From: T3SED10-47 sp046483725
Lineage (GTDB): Bacteria > Bipolaricaulota > Bipolaricaulia > Bipolaricaulales > Bipolaricaulaceae
Assembly (NCBI GenBank): GCA_046483725.1
Contig: JAWOCQ010000056.1
Coordinates: 12,490 to 76,489 of the forward strand
Direction of reading: 5' to 3'
DNA length: 64,000 nucleotides
Below are positions 51,916 to 60,706 of this stretch, one piece after another. Position numbers and translations under genes: made by a program. How positions within the stretch are numbered: the first letter of the stretch is position 1; each line of letters opens with the position of its first letter. The notes under the pieces are model-generated. The model did no database searches. It was not told the DNA's origin and saw nothing but the letters and a program-made list of their open reading frames with translations.

Positions 51916-53310
51916 GTCTGAGTAGGGTTCGGGCCCGTCGGCTGTCACCTGACAGCGTTCATGTCCCTTTCCCGCAACCAACACGACGTCTCCCGGGCCG
52001 GCCAGCTCAAGCGCCCGCCGCAAGGCCGCCGTGCGGTCCAGATGAACCTCGTACTCACCGGACGCCGCGGTGACCCCTGCGGCTATCTGCCGCGCAATCT
52101 CCGCCGGTTCCTCGGACTTGGGGTTGTCGGAGGTGATGAGCACAGCATCCGCCCAACGCCCTGCGGCCTGGCCCATAAACGGCCGCTTGCCCCGATCCGC
52201 CTCCCCGCTGGCCCCAAATACGGCAAGCAGCCGGCGGGAGTGGGGACGAAGCTCCTTCAGCATGAGTTCCAAAGCAGCCGGTGTGTGCGCGTAGTCCACC
52301 ACCACCTCGGCCCCCCGTGGTGCCCTCAGCCTAGTCCACCTCCCCAGGGGAAGGGATACGCGGTGCAGCCTGTCGGCGATATCCGCGGGCCTCTCTCCAA
52401 GCGCCCAGGCGCAGGCCCCGGCGGCCAGGGCATTGAACAGATTGTGTCGACCGGGCAACGGAAGGGTCACTGATCGCCTGTCCTTGGGGCTGACGAGTTG
52501 AAACATAGTTCCGCCCCCGCTTGGCTCTACGTTCTCCGCCGATAAGTGTCCCGCGTCCACTCCGAACGTCACGGTTCTGCCGCCGCCGGCACCACACACG
52601 GCCTTGTAGTGCGGATCTCCAGCGCCCACCACCACCCACCCTTCCGAGGTCAACATGCGAAACAGCCGGAGTTTGGCCGCCAAGTACGCCTCAGGGCTCC
52701 CGTGGTAATCGAGATGGTCGCGGCCCAGGCCGGTGAACACAGCCGCCGCAAGCCGCATTCCGTCCACCCGCCGCTGGGCAAGCCCGATAGAGGATGCCTC
52801 AAAGGCAAACGCTTGCCTGCCCCGGTTCACCGCCTGCGCCGCCAAGCGCTGCAGATCTGGGGCCTCCGGTGTGGTCACGCACGAAAGCCGCTCCGTCTCC
52901 ATGGACAGGGTGGTCACGGTCTGGCACTCAGGGAGGAGCTGTCCCAAGAGGTGTACCACCGTGGACTTGCCGTCCGTTCCGGTTACGCCGACAGCGCGCA
53001 GCTTGCTCGTGGGGTGCCCATAGAACAGCGCCGCTGCGCGGGCCAGCGCTGAACGGCCGTCGGGCACCCGCAACACAGGGATTTCCAGTCCCGACACCCG
53101 CCTCTGGCACACTACGGCCACCGCTCCCCGGCTCACCGCTTCGGAGATGAATGCATGCCCATCCGTCCGCCGCCCGGGAAGGGCGAAGAACAAGTCGCCT
53201 GGGTTCACGCGGCGGGAGTCCCAGGCCAGGCCTTGCACTTCACGAACGCCATTCGTCCCCTGCGGCAGACACACGCCAAGCTCGCCGGCCAGTGCTCCCA
53301 GAGTACACAC
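51865..53310 (-). CDS. murE: UDP-N-acetylmuramoyl-tripeptide synthetase (MurE)
   Basis: A 481-residue Mur ligase that adds the third residue of the peptidoglycan stem. GVTGTDGKSTVVHLLGQLL is the ATP site, and TTPEAPDLQRLAAQAVNRG the UDP-MurNAc-peptide region. FEASSIGLAQRRVDG and HLDYHGSPEAYLAAKLRLF are family motifs, and VVVDYAHTPAALELMLKEL the C-domain. The third-residue selector reads SDNPKSEEP: meso-DAP enzymes have DNPR, so Lys replaces Arg and the amino acid added is uncertain. GTG 53310 has a weak ribosome site. Confidence 0.92.
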   Translation of the reverse strand: MCTLGALAGELGVCLPQGTNGVREVQGLAWDSRRVNPGDLFFALPGRRTDGHAFISEAVSRGAVAVVCQRRVSGLEIPVLRVPDGRSALARAAALFYGHPTSKLRAVGVTGTDGKSTVVHLLGQLLPECQTVTTLSMETERLSCVTTPEAPDLQRLAAQAVNRGRQAFAFEASSIGLAQRRVDGMRLAAAVFTGLGRDHLDYHGSPEAYLAAKLRLFRMLTSEGWVVVGAGDPHYKAVCGAGGGRTVTFGVDAGHLSAENVEPSGGGTMFQLVSPKDRRSVTLPLPGRHNLFNALAAGACAWALGERPADIADRLHRVSLPLGRWTRLRAPRGAEVVVDYAHTPAALELMLKELRPHSRRLLAVFGASGEADRGKRPFMGQAAGRWADAVLITSDNPKSEEPAEIARQIAAGVTAASGEYEVHLDRTAALRRALELAGPGDVVLVAGKGHERCQVTADGPEPYSDLEVLRTLGATLLERLD

Positions 53311-53444
53311 AGGCTATGCTAGCCCCGGGCCAACATAGACAACGGGACACGCGGCACAAGCAGAACGGAAAATCAAGGCACAGGGGCCGGAGCGTTTGTG
53401 GAAAACCACGCTGCTAGCTTAGTATCAAAAAGGGGGAGGCGATC

Positions 53445-55127
53445 ATGGGCGAAACCAGCCGGACGCAGCGGACGGTACAGGCACCCCGGGGCACTTCCTG
53501 CACATGCAAGGGCTGGCTCCAAGAAGCCGCCCTGCGTATGCTGATGAACAATCTGGACCCCCAAGTTGCCGGGGACCCGGCCAACCTGATCGTGTACGGG
53601 GGGACAGGCAAAGCGGCACGCTCCTGGGATGATTTCGATGTCATCGCGGGCGAGCTACGGGAGCTCGGGGACGACGAGACCTTGGTGGTGCAATCCGGAC
53701 GGGCGGTAGCGCGCTTTCGTACGCACGGGGATGCCCCCCGCGTCCTCATTTCCAATTCGATGCTCGTGCCCGAGTGGGCCACCTGGGACATCTTCCGGGA
53801 GCTCGAGCGCAAGGGCCTCACCATGTATGGGCAGATGACAGCCGGATCATGGATCTACATCGGCACTCAAGGGATCCTCCAGGGCACCTATGAAACGTTG
53901 GCCGAGGTGGCACGGCAACACTTCGGCGGGAGTCTGCACGGCCGACTGGTGCTGACTGCAGGCCTTGGGGAGATGGGCGGCGCCCAGCCGCTTGCGGTAA
54001 CGCTCAACGACGGCGTGGCCCTTGTAGTAGAGATCAACCCGGACAAGATCGAACGCCGCCTGTCGCTGGGACACCTGGACACCTGGACCGACTCGCTGGA
54101 CAAGGCATTGGACCTGGCGCAAGAACACCGGACCCGCGGCGAGCCCATCTCCATCGGGCTTTTGGGCAACGCCGCCGATGTCCATCCAGAGCTCTTCCGC
54201 CGGGAGGTCATCCCCGATGTGGTCACCGACCAGACGGCGGCCCACGACGAGTTGCAGGGCTACGTGCCTGGCGGGATGACCTACGATGAGGCACTATCCC
54301 TGCGGGAGAAGGATCCGGCCAAGTATGTACACCTTTCCTACCAATCCATGAGCGAACACGTCCAGGCCATGTCCGCCTTCGCTGACGGGGGCGCGATCGT
54401 GTTCGACTATGGAAACGCCCTCCGCGCTCAAGCACGCCATGGCGGGCTGAGCGAAGCGCAGGCGTTCTCCTTCCCCGGCTTCGTGGAGGCTTATATCCGC
54501 CCAATGTTCTGCGAGGGCAAGGGCCCGTTCCGCTGGGTCGCCCTGTCCGGCAATCCCGAGGACATCCTGGCCACAGATGAGGCTGTGCTGAGGCTGTTCC
54601 CCCAAGATGAGGCGCTGGAGCGGTGGATCCGCCGGGCCCAAAGAGTAGTGCGACACCAGGGCCTTCCGGCCCGGATCTGCTGGCTGGGCTACGGGGAGAG
54701 AGCCGAAGCAGGCCTGGCGTTCAACGATCTTGTGAAGAGCGGGGCGGTGAAGGCGCCGCTTGTTATTGGGAGGGATCACTTGGACTCAGGCTCGGTGGCC
54801 TCCCCCTACCGGGAGACCGAAGGGATGCAAGACGGGTCCGACGCCATCGCCGATTGGCCAATTCTGAATGCCCTGCTAAACGCGGTGTCCGGGGCCAGCT
54901 GGGTATCAGTGCACCACGGCGGCGGGGTAGGCATCGGCAAATCGATCCACGCCGGCATGGTGATCGTGGCCGACGGCAGCGAAGACGCCGCTCGACGACT
55001 TAAGCGGGTTCTCACCGTGGATCCCGGCCTAGGGGTGGCTCGCCACGCCGACGCCGGCTACGAGAAGGCCATCCGCGTGTCCAAAGAACGCGGGGTACAC
55101 GTGCCGAGGTCCACACACAGTGAGTAG
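53445..55127 (+). CDS. hutU: Urocanate hydratase
   Basis: A 560-residue NAD-dependent enzyme of histidine breakdown. VYGGTGKAARSWDDFD, then VQSGRAVARFRTHGDAPRV and IGTQGILQGTYETLAEVARQ match the urocanase N-domain. LTAGLGEMGGAQPLAVTL is the NAD-binding GxGxMGGAQ motif. ARICWLGYGERAEAGLAFND and SWVSVHHGGGVGIGKSIHAG are conserved in the C-domain. ATG 53445 follows GGGGGAGG. No hutH, hutI or hutG gene is adjacent, unlike the usual hut operon. Confidence 0.96.
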   Translation: MGETSRTQRTVQAPRGTSCTCKGWLQEAALRMLMNNLDPQVAGDPANLIVYGGTGKAARSWDDFDVIAGELRELGDDETLVVQSGRAVARFRTHGDAPRVLISNSMLVPEWATWDIFRELERKGLTMYGQMTAGSWIYIGTQGILQGTYETLAEVARQHFGGSLHGRLVLTAGLGEMGGAQPLAVTLNDGVALVVEINPDKIERRLSLGHLDTWTDSLDKALDLAQEHRTRGEPISIGLLGNAADVHPELFRREVIPDVVTDQTAAHDELQGYVPGGMTYDEALSLREKDPAKYVHLSYQSMSEHVQAMSAFADGGAIVFDYGNALRAQARHGGLSEAQAFSFPGFVEAYIRPMFCEGKGPFRWVALSGNPEDILATDEAVLRLFPQDEALERWIRRAQRVVRHQGLPARICWLGYGERAEAGLAFNDLVKSGAVKAPLVIGRDHLDSGSVASPYRETEGMQDGSDAIADWPILNALLNAVSGASWVSVHHGGGVGIGKSIHAGMVIVADGSEDAARRLKRVLTVDPGLGVARHADAGYEKAIRVSKERGVHVPRSTHSE

Positions 55128-55154
55128 CTGAACACCTACCCGCCCTCAGCCACC

Positions 55155-56120
55155 TTACAACGCCTCGCGGGCGAGTTCGTGCGCCCAGCGCAATGGGCTA
55201 GGCTGTTCTGACGCCTGCGCCTGTCCGGCAACTACGTCCAACGCTGAGGCCAAATCGGTGCGGTGCCCTGGGGAGATGAACAGCGTGCGGTTGCGCCCCG
55301 TGCGCAGCGCAGCGGCGACAGTTTCCCCCTCCAAAACCACGGGACGCCATTCACCGATCGTCATCCCTGCGGTGTTGAAATCACCGCACAGCGGGCGCTT
55401 GGCCACCCCTACCGTGGGCACATCCAGAAGCAGCCCCAGATGACTGGCGATGCCCAACCGACGCGGATGCAGTATCCCATTTCCATCGACAAGCACGACG
55501 TCGGGAACTCGGGCCGAGGCTCGCACCTCTTCCCACACCCGGAGGTAGGGGGGCAGCTCGCGCCACGCAAGGTACCCAGAGATGTAGGGAAACCGCACCT
55601 CGCAATCGGCCCACACGTAGTCCTCCAGCTGCCCATCAGAGGTACACAGAGCGCACACCGCCACCGCGCGGTCGTCGCGGTAGCCTATGTCCAGGCCACC
55701 CACGAGCGCCGGGCCCTCCAGGGGGTCGAAGCGCACCTTACCCGCCAGCTCATCTTGCTCCTCCCGCAGCCGTGCCAGAGGTCGATCGGCCCGGAAATCC
55801 CAGAAGAAATACGCTCCCAGCGGCTCCACCCTGGTACCGACTACGTGCACGCCTTCCTCGCGGAGCTGAGCCATGTTCGGGCCCTGGTCGGCGAACCGCC
55901 CGCGGGCTATCTCACCGCTGGCATACACTACGCGGTGTACAGGAAGCTCAGCGCCCTCGGGACCCGCCAGCCACATCCCGACAAACCGCGCCACCCCTGG
56001 GTCGCCCAGGGCATCGGCCAGCGCCTTGAACGTCGTCACCCGCCCGGCCGGCACCTGCTTTACCAAGCTCTGAAGCTGCTCGAGGATGCTCGGGACCGAA
56101 AGGAAGATCTTCTGAGCCAC
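55155..56120 (-). CDS. Alkyltransferase-like domain fused to endonuclease V
   Basis: A 321-residue two-domain protein. Residues about 8-85 are an MGMT/ATL winged-helix domain (VPAGRVTTFKALADALGDPG with DNA-binding motifs, then LPVHRVVYASGEI). The alkyl-acceptor Cys of PCHRV is Val61, so it should recognise but not repair O6-alkylguanine, like ATL proteins. Residues about 120-300 are endonuclease V: GGLDIGYRDDRAV, FPYISGYLAWRELPP, LVDGNGILHPRRLGIASHLG, GVAKRPLCG and SPGHRTDLASAL retain the catalytic Asp/Glu/Lys set. Fused, catalytically intact AGT-EndoV is known in Ferroplasma acidarmanus. GTG 56120 is 2 nt after the preceding PKD gene. Confidence 0.85.
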   Translation of the reverse strand: MAQKIFLSVPSILEQLQSLVKQVPAGRVTTFKALADALGDPGVARFVGMWLAGPEGAELPVHRVVYASGEIARGRFADQGPNMAQLREEGVHVVGTRVEPLGAYFFWDFRADRPLARLREEQDELAGKVRFDPLEGPALVGGLDIGYRDDRAVAVCALCTSDGQLEDYVWADCEVRFPYISGYLAWRELPPYLRVWEEVRASARVPDVVLVDGNGILHPRRLGIASHLGLLLDVPTVGVAKRPLCGDFNTAGMTIGEWRPVVLEGETVAAALRTGRNRTLFISPGHRTDLASALDVVAGQAQASEQPSPLRWAHELAREAL

Positions 56121-56122
56121 AG

Positions 56123-56758
56123 CTAGCTACAGGAAGGACAACCGGGCAGCACACTCAGCTGCCTAGGAGGGGCGACGCTAACATTACCGTCATCATCGAC
56201 TACTCGCAGCTCAATTGTGTATTCGCGCGTATATGAGCCTTCCACCACGTACCTATGCGCGACCGTCGGCTCGGAGGTGACGTTGACGGTTCCGTCACCG
56301 AAGTCCCACTGGTACTCCACAATCTCCCCGCCGTCAGGATGGTGGCTCGCTGTAGCGTCGAAATACACCGTCCGCGGGGAGACAACGATACCGTATGACG
56401 CATCCATGGTGAACTCTGCCACCGGTGGTTTGCGGCGAACGATGACCTCCGTTTGCGCAGTAGATTTACGATTGCGCTCATCCACCACGGTCAGTTGCAC
56501 CGTGTACGTCCCTCGCTCTTTGTACGTATGGCTTGCCTCCGGCCCGTTGGCCGTGGTTCCGTCGTCGAAGTCCCATTGGTACTCTACGATGTCGTTTCCC
56601 CCAAAGCCGGAGGCATCGAATTCCACCTCCAGCGGGCGGGGCCCTTCAGGCGGATACGGCGTCGTTACTATGTCACCGGCGGGCAGCTCCTGCCTCCAGC
56701 AACCTGTGAGGACCGCCGCGACGGCCATCAAAAGTACAACAGGAATAGCTTTTCTCAT
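56123..56758 (-). CDS. PKD-domain lipoprotein
   Basis: A 211-residue lipoprotein: VVLLMAVAAVLTGCW gives the lipobox LTGC. It has two PKD modules, each ending in the WDFGDGT signature: VEYQWDFDDGTTANGPEASHTY and VEYQWDFGDGTVNVTSEPTV. The tail ends VLPGCPSCS. PKD domains are beta-sandwiches that mediate protein-protein or protein-carbohydrate contacts on the cell surface. It is one of three consecutive paralogous lipoproteins on this strand. ATG 56758 has a weak ribosome site. Confidence 0.9.
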   Translation of the reverse strand: MRKAIPVVLLMAVAAVLTGCWRQELPAGDIVTTPYPPEGPRPLEVEFDASGFGGNDIVEYQWDFDDGTTANGPEASHTYKERGTYTVQLTVVDERNRKSTAQTEVIVRRKPPVAEFTMDASYGIVVSPRTVYFDATASHHPDGGEIVEYQWDFGDGTVNVTSEPTVAHRYVVEGSYTREYTIELRVVDDDGNVSVAPPRQLSVLPGCPSCS

Positions 56759-56812
56759 GGTGAACTGAATTGTACGCCTGAGGGCCCCTCCTGTCCATCG
56801 TCACAACAGGAG

Positions 56813-56841
56813 AGGCGCCCCTTCCCCTCTAAGGGGCGCCT
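56813..56841 (-). terminator. 11-bp hairpin between PKD lipoprotein genes
   Basis: AGGCGCCCCTT, loop of 7, AAGGGGCGCCT gives a strong GC stem, extended by AGGAG/CTCCT. It lies between the 56896-57543 gene and the 56123-56758 gene. The 3' side has no U tract, so it could be a weak terminator, an RNase-stability element or a processing site. Confidence 0.45.
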
Positions 56842-56895
56842 GCTCCTCGTTGGGTTAGCGGCGCGGGCTCTCGTTACCTGCGTCCGCAACGACCT

Positions 56896-57543
56896 CTAGC
56901 GCCCGCAACGACCTCCGGCGCAATCGTCCACAGTTACAGTTCGGCTGGTGCTTGCTTGTTCCCCCTCCTCGTCCTCCACCGTGAGACGGACGGTGTAGTC
57001 CCCGGATTGGGTGTACATATGGTCTGCGAACTCACCCTCTCCCGTATTCCCATCACCGAAATCCCAGCTCCAGCGCACAATCTCGTCGCCATCAGGGTCG
57101 GAGGAATCGCTGCCGTCAAAGCTCACTGTCTCATCCTCGAATGGGTCAAGCGGATAGAAGGAAAACGAGGCCACCGGGGGGTTGTTGAGCACACGCACTG
57201 TGGTACTGGCCCCTCCCACACCCGAGGGCCCCACCACCCTCAAGATCACGCTGTACTGACCCGGCTGGCTGAAGGTGTGCACTAACTCTTTCCCCGCGAC
57301 GACTCCGGTGCCATCGTCGAACTCCCACAGATAGTCGCTGATGGATCCGTCGTTATCGTAGGAACCGCTCGCATCAAACGTAACCTCAAGCGGCGCCTGC
57401 CCCTGACGCGGTTCGGCAGAGATAATCGCGCTCACGGGGCCCGAGGGATTGTTGCCGTCTACACAGCCAGTCAGGAGGGCAACCGCAGTCAAACAGCCGA
57501 TGGCGCACACCAGTTTGACCCTCCCCTTCAAAGGGCCTTGCAT
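56896..57543 (-). CDS. PKD-domain lipoprotein
   Basis: A 215-residue lipoprotein with lipobox LLTGC (AIGCLTAVALLTGCVDG). Two PKD modules: VTFDASGSYDNDGSISDYLWEFDDGTG and VSFDGSDSSDPDGDEIVRWSWDFGDG with VTVDDCAGGRCGR at the end. ATG 57543 follows GGGGGGAGAG and overlaps the end of the next PKD gene by 16 nt. It is a paralogue of its two neighbours. Confidence 0.9.
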   Translation of the reverse strand: MQGPLKGRVKLVCAIGCLTAVALLTGCVDGNNPSGPVSAIISAEPRQGQAPLEVTFDASGSYDNDGSISDYLWEFDDGTGVVAGKELVHTFSQPGQYSVILRVVGPSGVGGASTTVRVLNNPPVASFSFYPLDPFEDETVSFDGSDSSDPDGDEIVRWSWDFGDGNTGEGEFADHMYTQSGDYTVRLTVEDEEGEQASTSRTVTVDDCAGGRCGR

Positions 57544-58160
57544 GGCTCTCCCCCCTGGATTTCAACTCTCTTGGTGGTCCTGTCCTTCTGTCCCGCTGCA
57601 TCGATCACCGTCAGGGTCACGGAGTACGTCCGGCCGTTCCAGTAGACATGCTCCACTTCCGACCCTTCATCGCTTGAATTGCCGTCGCCAAACGCCCAGC
57701 GGTATTCCTCAATCTCCCCATTGGGGGTGGTGGAACCCTCGGCGTTGAACCTCACCCGCTCCCCCACGGCCGGCCTGTCTGGAACATAGGTGAACTCAGC
57801 AGTGGGAGCGGGGTAGTGCACCACCACCTTGGTACTACGCCGGTCGGACTTCCCCTGCTCGTTGAACACCTCGAGGATAACTTCGTAGGTCCCCCCGGTC
57901 TCGTAGGTATGGGAGACCATTGCGCCTACCTCTTTCGTCCCGTCGCCGAAGTCCCATACGTACTCTGTCACGCTTCCGTTCGCGGCAAACGAGGGGGACC
58001 CATCAAAGCTCACCGTCAACGGGGCCTCACCCTCAGCTGGCCTTAGGGCGAACAACGCCTTGGGCGCTTGGACCTGAAGCCTATCGGTGCAACCGACAAG
58101 CGAGACCAGAATCGCCAGCGTTAGGGCACCCATTAATAACGCTCTTCCCCTCAGCATCAT
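57528..58160 (-). CDS. PKD-domain lipoprotein
   Basis: A 210-residue lipoprotein with signal MGALTLAILVSLVGCTD (lipobox LVGC). Two PKD modules: TVSFDGSPSFAANGSVTEYVWDFGDG and VRFNAEGSTTPNGEIEEYRWAFGDGNSSD. It ends EIQGGEPCKAL. ATG 58160 or ATG 58157 follows AGGAGG. First of the three PKD genes, 12 nt after the barrel-like gene at 58173-58931. Confidence 0.9.
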   Translation of the reverse strand: MMLRGRALLMGALTLAILVSLVGCTDRLQVQAPKALFALRPAEGEAPLTVSFDGSPSFAANGSVTEYVWDFGDGTKEVGAMVSHTYETGGTYEVILEVFNEQGKSDRRSTKVVVHYPAPTAEFTYVPDRPAVGERVRFNAEGSTTPNGEIEEYRWAFGDGNSSDEGSEVEHVYWNGRTYSVTLTVIDAAGQKDRTTKRVEIQGGEPCKAL

Positions 58161-58172
58161 TACCTCCTCACC

Positions 58173-58931
58173 TCACAGCTCAAAGGTCAAGGTCACCGAC
58201 AGGCCGACCCACACTCCACTGAAGTCCAGCTCATCGCCGGCCCCGTCTTGGGACAGGTCCAGCTCCTGCCCCTCAGAGTCATCAGAGTGAAGAACTCCGA
58301 ACGGCGCGAAGCGCAGTCCCGCTTGCGTTCCCAAAGCCAGGCCCGGCCTCAGGGGAAGCGCCGCACGTATTCCGAGCTGGCCGACAAAACCTCCGCTGCG
58401 GTACCGGCTGTCATCGGCTGCCGGCGCAAATGGGATCGTCCACTCACCCGGCAGATTGTCCAGAGCATCAAAATCGCAGTAATGATCGACCCAGGCTACC
58501 CCCCACCCACCAGCTAGGCTGACCTGGAGAAGCCCGTCCGCAAAGCCGAGCGATACTTGCGCCAGCCCGGCCAACATCCCCACGTCGAGCGAGAGTTCCA
58601 CGTTGAACTGCTCACCGCCTGCTTCCCATGTGCCCTTGGTGGCGACACCGGCTTTGAGCATCACCAGCTGAGCGCCCACGCCCAGCGGTCGCCCTATCGC
58701 TTGCGAGATGGCGACACCCGGCCCGCCTTGTAGCTCTCCAATGGTGTCCACTTCTCCTTCCACCTCGGGCGACTCGTTCACAATACCAATGGTTACGTCA
58801 GCCTGTTGGATGTATCCGGCGAGATCCGGGAACGAGGAGAAATACCACTGGGCACCGGTACCAACACTGAGTGTCCCGGCCCACCCGGGCGCGGCTATTG
58901 CCGCGGCCACCACCAAGATCGTCCATCTCAT
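58173..58931 (-). CDS. Exported beta-rich protein, possibly an outer-membrane barrel
   Basis: A 252-residue protein. ATG 58931 follows GGGGGAGGCGAGG; the frame extends further upstream without support. A signal peptide (MRWTILVVAAAIAAPGWAGT) is followed by repeated beta strands with alternating hydrophobic residues (LSVGTGAQWYFSSF, GVGAQLVMLKAGVATKG, LAQVSLGFADGLLQVSLAGG), ending WVGLSVTLTFEL with a C-terminal Leu. This fits a small barrel but no family is recognised. It precedes the PKD genes on the same strand and may share their operon. Confidence 0.6.
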   Translation of the reverse strand: MRWTILVVAAAIAAPGWAGTLSVGTGAQWYFSSFPDLAGYIQQADVTIGIVNESPEVEGEVDTIGELQGGPGVAISQAIGRPLGVGAQLVMLKAGVATKGTWEAGGEQFNVELSLDVGMLAGLAQVSLGFADGLLQVSLAGGWGVAWVDHYCDFDALDNLPGEWTIPFAPAADDSRYRSGGFVGQLGIRAALPLRPGLALGTQAGLRFAPFGVLHSDDSEGQELDLSQDGAGDELDFSGVWVGLSVTLTFEL

Positions 58932-59017
58932 GGTTCCTCGCCTCCCCCTTGTGACGCAGGCTACAGCCCCGCGTGGCCTGGGGCGAGGACAGGGCAAACC
59001 GTGCTAAGGCGGGATTG

Positions 59018-60064
59018 TCACGCAGAGGTGGCGCGCAGTTCCTCTGAGATGAGGTCAACTGTCCGCAGCACGTCGCTGCGGGAGACATCCAGGTGCGTAA
59101 CGAAGCGAATTCTCCGTTGATCCGCCCCTGCAGCTGCCGGGGAGGCCAGGATGCCCTGCTGGCCAAGGCGGTGGCAGAGCTCGGGGGCAGCGAGGGTGCC
59201 GGCCAGTTCCAGCACCACGATGTTTGTTTCCTGGGGCCATACGCTCGCGCCCGGCAGTTCTGTCAATCCAGACGCCAATAGACACGCATTCTCATGATCG
59301 TCAGACAGCCGTTGTACGTGGTGGTCCAGGGCGTAGAGCCCGGCGGCGGCCACTATCCCTGCCTGCCGCATTCCACCTCCCAGGGCCTTACGTACCCGGC
59401 GAGCCTCCCCAATGAACGAGGAGCTTCCGCAGAGAAGCGAACCAACCGGGCACCCTAGGCCCTTGGACAAACAAAACATCACCGAATCAACTCCGGCCAC
59501 CAACTCTCGGGCCGGTGTGCCTGTGGCCACCTGGGCATTGATGATCCGTGCTCCGTCCAGGTGGACGGGGATCCCCCGTTCGCGCGCGAGCCCGACGATT
59601 TCGCGCAGACTTTCCGCCGGCCACACACGCCCTCCGGCGGCGTTGTGTGTCGATTCCAGACAGATCAGACCGGTGGGCGCCAGGTAATACGCTTCGGGTC
59701 GAATGGCTTGCTCCACCTGGCCGGCGGTGAACACACCCCGATCCCCGGGGATCGCCCGCGGCATTGCTCCCCAGAAGCGCGCCATGGCCCCTACTTCTAC
59801 GTTCAATATGTGAGAAGTAGCCTCTACCACGATCTCCTGTCCCGGCTGGGTGTGACAGGCTATGGCCACCTGATTGCCCATGGTTCCGGAGGGCACAAAC
59901 AGCGCCGCCTCCATCCCCGTAAGTGCCGCGGCACGCGCCTCAAGCTCCAATACGGTGGGGTCTTCGCCGTAGACATCGTCCCCTACCGCCGCTCCGGCCA
60001 TTGCAGCCCGCATGGCCGTAGTGGGTCGGGTCACCGTGTCAGAACGCAGATCAATCAACGCCAT
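59018..60064 (-). CDS. Threonine aldolase (low-specificity L-type)
   Basis: A 348-residue PLP enzyme splitting threonine (or allo-threonine) to glycine and acetaldehyde. MALIDLRSDTVTRPTTAMRA is the family start, then DPTVLELEARAAALTGMEAALFVPSGTMGNQVAI. The PLP lysine lies in VDSVMFCLSKGLGCPVGSLL, and VHLDGARIINAQVATG provides the Asp and Arg. ATG 60064 follows GGGGAGGGGGG and overlaps the pcm end by 10 nt. Confidence 0.95.
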   Translation of the reverse strand: MALIDLRSDTVTRPTTAMRAAMAGAAVGDDVYGEDPTVLELEARAAALTGMEAALFVPSGTMGNQVAIACHTQPGQEIVVEATSHILNVEVGAMARFWGAMPRAIPGDRGVFTAGQVEQAIRPEAYYLAPTGLICLESTHNAAGGRVWPAESLREIVGLARERGIPVHLDGARIINAQVATGTPARELVAGVDSVMFCLSKGLGCPVGSLLCGSSSFIGEARRVRKALGGGMRQAGIVAAAGLYALDHHVQRLSDDHENACLLASGLTELPGASVWPQETNIVVLELAGTLAAPELCHRLGQQGILASPAAAGADQRRIRFVTHLDVSRSDVLRTVDLISEELRATSA

Positions 60065-60699
60065 CCCCCCTCCCCAACCAAGGGCACAAAAGCACACGGA
60101 CAGAGGTACGACTTGCGCCACTCCCCGTCCGTCCGCTCCATAAGCCACAGGTCTTGGCTCCAACGGTCACCCGTCGGTATGACCAACCGCCCCCCGGGAG
60201 CCAGCTGCTCCTGCAGCGAGTGGGGCACCGAAGGAGCGGCCGCAGAAACGACAATGCCCTGAAACGGCGCCTGTTCATGCCAGCCCTTGATGCCGTCCCC
60301 AACGCGGATGTGGACCTGGGTGTACCCCAGCTCCTTGAGCCGAGCTCGCGCTGTCTCCGCAAGCTCCTCATAGCGCTCCACAGTGAACACTTCCACGCCG
60401 AGTTCAGCCAGGAGCGCTGCCTGGTAGCCCGAGCCCGTTCCCACCTCCAGAGCGCGGTCCCCCGGTGAGAGGCGCAGGGCCTGCAGACTCAGCGCGACTA
60501 TGTATGGTTGGGAAATCGTCTGGCCCTTGCCAATGGGGAGCGGACGGTCTGCATAGGCCCAACGGCTCATGTGCTCGGGGACAAAACAGTGTCGGGGAAC
60601 CCGTTCGACTGCCGCCAGGACCCGGCGGTCGTTTATCCCCTGCGCCGCCAAATCGGCCGCCAGGCGCGCTCCCGAATCGCGGTACCCAGCTTCGTTCAC
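60055..60699 (-). CDS. pcm: Protein-L-isoaspartate O-methyltransferase
   Basis: A 214-residue SAM-dependent enzyme that repairs isoaspartyl damage in proteins. INDRRVLAAVERVPRHCFVP and GKGQTISQPYIVALSLQALRL match the substrate region. ALEVGTGSGYQAALLAEL is the SAM motif I. GTG 60699 is preferred to the frame start at 60807; GGAGGAGG lies just upstream. Between the DUF2007 gene and the threonine aldolase gene. Confidence 0.95.
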   Translation of the reverse strand: MNEAGYRDSGARLAADLAAQGINDRRVLAAVERVPRHCFVPEHMSRWAYADRPLPIGKGQTISQPYIVALSLQALRLSPGDRALEVGTGSGYQAALLAELGVEVFTVERYEELAETARARLKELGYTQVHIRVGDGIKGWHEQAPFQGIVVSAAAPSVPHSLQEQLAPGGRLVIPTGDRWSQDLWLMERTDGEWRKSYLCPCAFVPLVGEGGWR

Positions 60700-60706
60700 T
60701 GTAGGC

